In this document: positions 57,201 through 64,000 of the stretch, in pieces
How positions within the stretch are numbered: position 1 is the stretch's first letter
Layout: every line of letters begins with the position of its first letter
Source of the DNA: Neospora caninum Liverpool
Taxonomy: Eukaryota; Apicomplexa; Conoidasida; Eucoccidiorida; Sarcocystidae
Length of the DNA: 64,000 nt
NCBI RefSeq assembly: GCF_000208865.1
Contig: NC_018394.1
Span: forward strand, 3,723,797-3,787,796
Reading direction: 5' to 3'
The notes under the pieces: model-generated
What the model was told of the DNA's origin: nothing
Databases searched by the model: none
What the model saw: only the letters and a program-made list of their open reading frames with translations
Program-made: the position numbers and the translations under genes

Positions 57201-60200
57201 ATTGCCGCAAAACGCAGAGGAAAGCGGCCGTTTTCCGAAGCCGTTGGAACTCGACGGACACAGGAGAGAACAGGCGACAGAAAGCCACCGGACTTTGGAA
57301 GCGCGGCAGTTTTTTCACGCGTGCCCCAAAACACGGAATGAGGGCTTTTATCGACGCCTGCTGGGATTTTTAGTTCACGTATGAAGGTCGCCGTCCACAG
57401 GTATGTGCAAGGAGACCTCCGTGACACACCGCACCCGTGCGGAGAACCGAGGCGACTCTGAGTAGCCAAACACACGCGTCTTCATCTGTCCATCATGACG
57501 GCCCAGGCCGCGAGCCGCTGCGACTAGGCAGCTTCGCAGTGCAGGAAACAGATCCATGTTCATATTTGCAGACACGTGTCAAAGTGAACGTGCCTATTTC
57601 TACGGTTAATGGTTTACATGGAAAAGCAATAGGCGACAACAGGGAGATGCTGGGGGGTTCTCGGCTTTGCATCGGCCGGTGGACTGTTCGAGACCCAAAA
57701 GCAGCGACCGCGTACTTACATGTATGCAGTCCTGGGCGTCGTTCGAGAGCAGGGAAGACGCCGGAGCAGTCGACGAGTTCGACAGCACCTTTCGTTTTTT
57801 CCTGGAAAGCAAAACAGCCATGCGGCGACCCGCTCGTGGAAGGACAGATCGCACGCGCTCCCGCCCTCCAAAAAAACGGACGCGATGCCGCTTCCAATCT
57901 GCCTACCTCCCCGTCCTCCGCGTACCCCGTCGGTGTCGCTGACTCCCTCGTGTCCCCCGCCCTGTGTCGATCTCTCTCGCCCTCGCGCTCTCCGTGCGCG
58001 CCTGCGCGCTTCTCGACCCCTTCTCCGCTCGGTCGCCCTACTCCGCCGTTCCTCCCACTCTGCGGCTTTGTCTCGCGTCGCCACAGGGAAAGTCGCCTCT
58101 GCGTCCTTCCTCGGAAACGAAAAGATTTTAGGGGCCCGCGTGCCGGAACCGGGCGCCTGCGCTACTCACCAAGGCAGCTGCGACGACCGCTTCGTTCTCG
58201 ACGGGGTTGAAGGAGCAAGTGCTGTACACGATTCGCCCGTTCACTTTGCAGAGCTTGATGCCTCTGTGAAGAACACCGAAAACAGGCGTGTGTTGCCTCA
58301 CGCTTTGTCGCCAGCCGAGCCCTCTGCTTGCCACCCTCCGTTTTTCCCAAGTGAAGACTACCTCGCAAATCCTCCCAACGAGTAACGAATCGGATCGCCC
58401 GGGGCCAGTCGACACCGGATGCGCCTGAGCCTCCCCAGCGGCCTCGAGGCCACACATTGCCGCGCTGCTCTGGGCCTCTCAACACTGGGATCAAAGGCTG
58501 TCGCGTTCCAGTCCGACAAACGGGGCATTCCGTTCTCGACTGCGGAAGTCCCTTTTTGCCGCGCACAGCTACCCGGGTTCCAAGCCGCGTTTACCTCAGG
58601 AGAATCTGCAGCTGCAGGCGATGGCAGCCGAGGCCTTGGTTGCTGTGCCAGCGTGTCCAGAGGCTCCGCGCCTTCCGCAGCGTCCCGTCTGCGCTGCACG
58701 GCACGTCGCAGAGGACGCAGTCAAAGAGCAGAGGCCGTAGGTGCGAGCTCGGAAAGGCAGAGGGACAGACTGTCCCTTGACGGTCCTCGAGGCACGGCGG
58801 CGAGGGAGCAGCGGCTCGGTCCGTCGGAGTCGATGCCCCGGGCGTCGCGGCCGCCTCAGAGGGAGCAGACGGCACCAGGATGGCCGGGAAGAACTGCGCA
58901 GAGTGCGAGGTGACGAGGAGACACGGCGAGTGAATGTGCCGGAGGTGATGGATGAGCCTGGGGAGCGCGCGCAGGAACACCACCAAAGAGGCAGAAACGG
59001 CGTGAAATTAAGAGTGTCGCATGCGTTGCCGTTTCGCCCACAATGCCGGCGGAGACGACGTCGCGGAGCCGAGAAGGAAAGCGCGCGCGGCGCGCTCGCA
59101 CACGGAGACCGAAGTGTCTCTGCACGCGAAGGCGCCCCCTTGGTGCGGGGACAACAACGCGGCCACATCTCGGCCGCTCTCGCCGCGTGGACCGCGCGGC
59201 TTTTGTGGTCTTCACGGCAGCGGGAGAAACTGGGCCGAGACGTGGAACCCTTTCCGAGAGGATTCGGTCGAGTTGACGCTGCGTGAAGAAAACCGTGGAG
59301 GAAAGCTGGAGGAACCGACGCCATTCCCATTTCTTGCCCCTACGCGATCCATAACTGTATAACTCAAATCGAATAACCAGAGACATTGTAGTACCTAGGA
59401 TACTGAATATGACTCCACGCGCGGTTGCGACACACACACGAGTCCGGAGCTTACATGTGCGCCCTGCCAGAATCTGCATCGTTGGCGACCACGAGACCCG
59501 CTGCAGGGAGGGAACGCACAAGATAAGAGCTGCGTTCTTTTCCGTTTCTGTTTTAAAGCTGGAAACCCACCGGAAACCACCGAGCGTCTCTCTCGCCGCA
59601 CCAGTCCTCCAGATACACTGCATGGCGGGAAACGCCAAGAGTAGACTGACGTGCTCTACAGCGAATGTGCCACGAACTAAGGGAGACAGAGAAAAACGGG
59701 CAAACATCCACGCATCGGCAGCTAGAGATAGAAATCTGCACATTCATACAGACACTAGCTATATATATATATATATATATATATTATGTATATATATGTA
59801 TATATGTATATATATGTGTATGCATATATGTATATATGTATATATAAGTATATAAGTATATCTATATATATATATATATGTATATGTGTATATGTATATA
59901 TGTATATATATGTATATGTATATATGTATATATAAGTATATATGTATATATATGTATATATGTATATATATGTATATATATGTATATATGTATATATATG
60001 TATATATAAGTATATATAAGTATAAATAAGTATATATAAGTATATATAAGTATATATAAGTATATATGTATATATGTATACGTGTATATATATGTATATA
60101 TGTATATATGTATATATGTATATATAAGTATATATAAGTATATATGTATATATGTATATATATACATATATGTATATATATACATATATGTATATATGTA

Positions 60201-62556
60201 TATATATGTATATATGTATACATGTATATATGGTTATTGGCAGCGTTCGATACGTGTGCAAACGGGGGTGTCAAGAGTGCCGAAATGTCTGCGCCACAGA
60301 GGCTGGCGGAGCAGCTCACGTGGCACGAGGGCTGTGATTTCTGCGTGGAGAGACGCTTCGTGGGGAGGCGCCGAGGGCCCAGTCTCTTGATCCAGGCGTT
60401 TCCGTCTCGCGTGCGCGCGCTCCTTTTCGTGGACGACGTGCATGCGCTCGAGGAGCTGCGACGTTTTGGACCCGGGAGCCGCACAGAGGTCGAGGACGCA
60501 AGAGTCCGCCTGCGCAAGGCAAAGGGCGACCCCAGAAGGAACGTGAACGCGAAGGCGAACAAGACAAGAGAAAGAGAGGCAATCTTTACCGCGAGGAAGT
60601 ATCTCTCGCGTGCCCGTTTGCTCTGAAACGTCTTTCGCGTGGCTTACTTTGATGTCGAAGAACAGAGCGGGAATCATGCTGACCACTTCCTGCCTCATGA
60701 TCGTGGCGGCCTCCGACTGGGCGACGAGAAAGCGGTGGAAAGCGCTGGCGAGACAGCACGAAGACACAGCGGTGAGTTCCAAAGCGTGGGTCTCCTTCGC
60801 ACCGAAACACCCCCCAGCGTTCGGATGAAAGCGCTGCAAGGAACGCTCTGGAACACATCTCCAGACCGAGGAGGCGGCGCCGCGAGCGGCCGCGACCACG
60901 GCCCTCTCTCTAGGCAAATCTGTCGAAGCAGGCTACACAAAGATCTACAGATGGAGCGCCGGGCGCCCTGAGTTGGCGAGTGTATATATGCCCGCGTTTG
61001 CATGCGCCTCAGACCTTGGGCGATCCGCGGTCGTGAGGCGCCGCGGAGGCCAGACAGAACGGACACAGGGTACAACGGCCAGCAAGCGAAAAGTGGAGAG
61101 AAGAGGAAGACTGCTGGGTTGTACGCGACGCACAACAGAGGCTTGCAGGATCTCAAGGCCGCGCGCGATACGTCGATCTGGAACGCCTCGGAGCCTTGGA
61201 GGAACCACGAAATCGCTCGAAAGGCGCGACTGAGCCGCTCGTCTCGGCGCCAGCAGGACGTTGGAGCTAGGGCCCTCGTTTCGCCGGAGGACGGCGCGGA
61301 AGAAGAGGAAGAGGATGAATGCGCTGGATCAGATGCGACGGGTGAAGCGTCGGAAGCGGTAAAAGTTGCGTCTTCTTTCTTGAGTCTGCAGGAAACACAA
61401 GAGAGCGAAGAGAGACGGAAAACCGGGAGGCGCAATGAAGGGAAATTCCTCCCAATGCTGGTCCTTGGCGCGGGTCTCGGTCTCCCTCTTGCGCCTCGAC
61501 GGCGCGACCGTCTCTGCCTCTGTCAGCGATCGCCCCTCGGAGCGTTTCTCTCCAGACTGTCAAAATGTCCTCGAGATCGTTATCTCTGTCTCTCGCTGCC
61601 TCGTTCAGGCGGGCAGAAAAAAACGGCGCACGTGAAAAGGTTCCTGCGCGAGGCTTTCGACTGTCTGCAGAGTTTTACGAAGAATTGTAGATTGCACGCA
61701 GATGCGAATCGACGTGGAATTCTTCTAAGCACGCGCCCCGCGGAACGAGATGAACTTTCTTTCTGAAACGCGTGCCTCTGCGGTTGAGCGGCCTCCGTGC
61801 TTCGGGGGAGGCGCTGAGCTGACCAAGATGTGGCGTCGTTCCCAGACGCCGCGTGTTCGCCTTTGCCAACTTACTGCTCCATGGTGCGGTGTATGTACTG
61901 CCGAATGTAGTGCTGGTGAGGCGTGCACGTCACAACGCGGAAGGCAGTCGGCAGGTCGGTCCTCAGGCACTCCAGGAACCGCGGCCACTCCTCTGGGACG
62001 CGACACAGCAGCACAGTTGCGAGGAACGCAAAAACAGGCAAGCATGGCTCGCGAGGAAGATGCGAGAAAGGAAGCGAAAGAAAGAGCAGACGGAGATGAC
62101 ATGCCCACAAGAATGCCGATCCTCAACGGATTTTCGGGCCTCTTGACAGTAACGCGACCCCACGGGTATTTCACGAATTCTCAATTCCACGCATATACGT
62201 ACTGATATATATATATATATATATATGGATATAGATGTGTGGATATATATATATATATATGCATATATATGTATATGTGTACGTATAGACACGCAAGCAC
62301 ATATAAATCAAGAAAGGTATGGATCGACGGATATTGTTGGGGAAAGAGAAGACGCGTTTGCGTTTGACATTCTGAGCTGGCGAAATAACTGGCTGAAAAG
62401 AGCAACTGCGCGTGTCTTACCGTCGGGCACGATGTTCTGTTGAAGGTAGTAAGCCTCCCACTCCGCATTTTCTCTCACGTCTGGGGACGTTTGCCACACG
62501 CCATTGTCCTCGCCTTTGGTTCCGTCTGCTCCTTTGCCTCCCTTCTTTTTCCCCAT
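54255..62556 (-). CDS. NSUN2: NSUN2/Trm4-like RNA cytosine-5 methyltransferase, 11 exons, 1134 aa
   Basis: Exons in transcript order are 62556-62421, 61992-61875, 61385-61134, 60744-60648, 60509-60320, 59500-59455, 58957-58595, 58263-58170, 57801-57720, 57112-56915 and 56083-54255; all phases agree. NSUN2 landmarks run in order: [34 protein letters not shown] and [18 protein letters not shown]-binding [17 protein letters not shown] (about 206-222), [13 protein letters not shown], motif [16 protein letters not shown] (Cys near 367), motif [18 protein letters not shown] (catalytic Cys near 417), [10 protein letters not shown] and [21 protein letters not shown]-terminal domain with [18 protein letters not shown] matches the NSUN2 C-terminal fold. 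The enzyme methylates C5 of cytosine in tRNAs (and some mRNAs). It exceeds animal NSUN2 (~770 aa) through acidic, Ser/Glu-rich insertions in the last exon. Start is the first ATG, with [12 protein letters not shown]. Confidence 0.93.
59760..60231. repeat. 472-base (TA)n / GTATATAT microsatellite in NSUN2-like intron 5
   Basis: A long array of TATATA blocks interrupted at irregular intervals by G (GTATATAT and AGTATATA units). It lies wholly inside the intron between exons 5 and 6. It is open in several frames and produces artificial Tyr/Ile/Thr repeat ORFs of up to about 170 residues. Confidence 0.95.
62205..62279. repeat. TA microsatellite in NSUN2-like intron 1
   Basis: About 75 bases of TATATA repeat with GGATATAG-type interruptions, inside the intron between exons 1 and 2. 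Confidence 0.9.
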
Positions 62557-63722
62557 CTTGTCCCAGAGAAGAGAAAGCGCCGAAGAAGACGGTGGAAGAA
62601 AAAGAAGAGGCGGCTGTGGGCTCGAGAAGCGACGGGAGGCGGCCGGTCGGTCAAGATGGCGCGAAAAGACGAGATGGAACGGTTTGGCGGGCAACAATCA
62701 GGCAGAGAAAAGCTGGAGACGACGGCGAAAAGCGAAGAGGAAGGCAGCCGCGGAGGTGGAGACGGACAGAAGGGTAGAGCGAAGGAAAAGAAGCGAGGCA
62801 ACGCGCGAGAGGAAAAGAGAGACAGCGAGAGACACAGAGGGAGCCGAGGCCCGAAAACGGGGCGCGGAGACAGCGAGTGAGCGTCGCGAGGCGAAAGCTC
62901 CAGCCACGCAAGTCATGAACAGACACCAGAGCCTTCTTAAGGCAAAGACAACACGAAACCAGGCAAAGGCAACCGACACGGAGGAGAGTGAAAAACGCAG
63001 AAAACACGGGAAGAAGTCTCGGCTGCGGAGAGCGATTGAGAGGCGACTCGTCCAGCGTGCATGCGTTGTGTCGGAAGGACACAAATCGTGTTTCTTCAAT
63101 GCGTGTGGGGTATGCCTTTTCCTCCTCGCGTTCTCCTGTTCAGGAAGCCGCGACTCCATCTTGACCCTTTCACTCGGCGTTTTTTCTCTTTCGCGTCTTG
63201 GTTCCCCCTCGCGTTTTCCCGGTTCTGGGCACGCGTCTCCACAACACACTCGCCCCAGTCCCGTCTCAGCCAGAGAGCGCAAGAGACTATTTTCCGTTGC
63301 GCTTTCGCCACTCCTCGAGCGGCCTTTCGACGCTCTGTCGTCTTCCTCGCGCGGTGTTTCCCGACCGCAGCGAACTTTTTTGACTCTCCCCCTTCTCTGT
63401 TCGCTTTGCCGTCCCGTCTTCTCCCGCCTGTCGTTACACTCGCTAGAGACCGCGTCTTCTTTCCCTGTCTGTTCCGCGGCTTTTCTCCTCTCTTCTTCCC
63501 TGTGAAGAGCGCCTTCTCCGATCACGCGTTTCCCCGCTTTCCCCTCTTCACTCGTCTCCCTCTCGACCAAGGTCTGCCTTTCCGTTCTTTTCCCGCCCGG
63601 GTCCTTTCGCTCCGGCTCCCACTGCTCCGGCTCTTTCTCCCGTCTCCTTCCGCCGTCTCCTTCCGCCGTCTCCTGCCGCCCGTCTCCTGCCGCCCGTCTC
63701 CGGCCGCGTGCTTTTCTCCACC
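62557..63722. promoter_or_regulatory. Shared divergent promoter region of the NSUN2-like and TOM22-like genes
   Basis: About 1.17 kb between two diverging start codons must hold both promoters and 5' UTRs. The half next to TOM22 is strongly pyrimidine rich on the plus strand, and the half next to NSUN2 is purine rich (its complement on that gene's sense strand is again pyrimidine rich). No TATA box stands out, as usual for coccidian promoters. The tandem CGTCTCC repeats listed separately lie at its right end. The promoter call is by position, not by a defined motif. Confidence 0.6.
63641..63707 (+). repeat. Five imperfect 13-14-base tandem repeats, CGTCTCC-containing, upstream of TOM22
   Basis: Units start at 63641, 63654, 63667, 63681 and 63695: two copies of cgtctccttccgc, two of cgtctcctgccgcc and one ending cggccgcg. 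The array ends 15 bases before the TOM22 ATG. CGTCTCC is the reverse complement of GGAGACG, one base away from the WGAGACG element described in Toxoplasma promoters. It may equally be a 5' UTR repeat. Confidence 0.85.
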
Positions 63723-63989
63723 ATGGGCAATCTCCTGTCTTCGCTGCTCCCCGCTAGGGTCCACAAGCGCCTGAGTCGGCTGTGGACGAACTCGTACTGG
63801 CTCGTGAGCACGGCCGCGTGGGTCGTCTCCACTGCGGCCATCACCCTCGCCGCCCCCGTCATCTTCCACTACGAGAAAGAATGTCAAATGTTTGAGACGC
63901 AGGCGCAGTTCTACCAGCAGCAGCAAGCGCTCTTGGCGTCAGGCGTGGCGGGAGCCTCAGGCAGCGCCCCAGGAGCCGCGCCGCTCTAA
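63723..63989 (+). CDS. TOM22: Tom22-like small mitochondrial outer-membrane import receptor subunit, 88 aa
   Basis: The ORF starts at ATG 63723 in a strong context (ccaccATGg) and ends at TAA 63987-63989. One membrane helix (about 27-48, YWLVSTAAWVVSTAAITLAA then a Pro) is followed by the short intermembrane-space tail VIFHYEKECQMFETQAQFY and a Gln/Ala/Gly-rich end. The pattern AAW..sT......P.I...EkE.Q..E...Q is that of the short Tom22 (plant Tom9) family. Tom22 is a core subunit of the TOM complex and organises Tom40 pores and receptors. The acidic cytosolic domain of fungal and animal Tom22 is absent, as in plants and many protists. The start MGNLLS matches an N-myristoylation consensus, which is unusual for this family. 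It is divergent from the NSUN2-like gene. Confidence 0.78.
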   Translation: MGNLLSSLLPARVHKRLSRLWTNSYWLVSTAAWVVSTAAITLAAPVIFHYEKECQMFETQAQFYQQQQALLASGVAGASGSAPGAAPL

Positions 63990-64000
63990 CGCGGGCGACC

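Noticed and set aside
57437..58210. 257-codon plus-strand ORF
   Set aside because: Antisense to NSUN2-like exon 9 (57801-57720) and part of exon 8, and introns; no motif of its own.
59755..60562. Minus-strand ORFs of 107-267 codons made of Tyr/Ile/Thr repeats
   Set aside because: They are translations of the TA microsatellite inside an NSUN2-like intron; the only real coding part is exon 5 (60509-60320).
62504..63505. 333-codon plus-strand ORF between NSUN2 and TOM22
   Set aside because: Low-complexity Arg/Lys/Glu then Ser/Pro/Leu composition produced by a purine-rich to pyrimidine-rich switch; it begins inside NSUN2 exon 1 antisense and lacks any domain.

Overview
The window looks like nuclear DNA of a tissue-cyst-forming coccidian apicomplexan (the Toxoplasma / Neospora / Hammondia / Besnoitia group). 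The evidence is a complete, intron-rich AMA1-type invasion gene, multi-exon genes with short GT-AG introns, very long low-complexity protein segments, (TA)n microsatellites inside introns, and gene spacing of several kilobases. I cannot fix the species from sequence alone. From memory the AMA1-like protein is clearly similar to, but not near-identical with, the Toxoplasma gondii protein, which would fit Neospora or Besnoitia better than T. gondii or Hammondia. That is inference.

Layout. 141-2896 (-): MRTO4-like ribosome assembly factor, 5 exons. 7739-10351 (+): single-exon protein with three CCCH zinc fingers. 16146-24872 (+): 4-exon, 2457-residue unidentified low-complexity protein. 28148-36225 (-): 9-exon GTPBP1/2-like translational GTPase. 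41067-42017 (-): UNC-50 family membrane protein. 46924-51341 (+): 8-exon apical membrane antigen 1 homologue. 54255-62556 (-): 11-exon NSUN2/Trm4-like RNA cytosine-5 methyltransferase. 63723-63989 (+): small Tom22-like mitochondrial import receptor subunit. I rebuilt the exon chains by hand from splice-site sequence, reading-frame phase and family similarity; all junctions in the listed multi-exon genes are phase-consistent.

The genes do not form a pathway. Three of them (MRTO4-like, GTPBP-like, NSUN2-like) belong to ribosome, translation or RNA-modification families. Two sit at membranes of the secretory pathway or mitochondrion (UNC-50, Tom22-like). One is an invasion ligand of the micronemes (AMA1). 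Divergent pairs share promoter regions: MRTO4/CCCH, UNC50/AMA1 and NSUN2/TOM22. Convergent pairs are the unidentified gene with the GTPase, and AMA1 with NSUN2.

Large gaps (2.9-7.7, 10.4-16.1, 24.9-28.1, 36.2-41.1, 42.0-46.9 and 51.3-54.3 kb) hold no gene I can prove, though some contain in-phase exon candidates, reported with low confidence. I found no rRNA, tRNA, transposon, CRISPR array or clear pseudogene, and no convincing new multi-gene system. The most unusual items are the GTPase with a changed G4 motif and large insertions, the unidentified 2457-residue protein, a Tom22-like protein with an N-myristoylation-like start, and tandem CGTCTCC repeats just ahead of its start codon.
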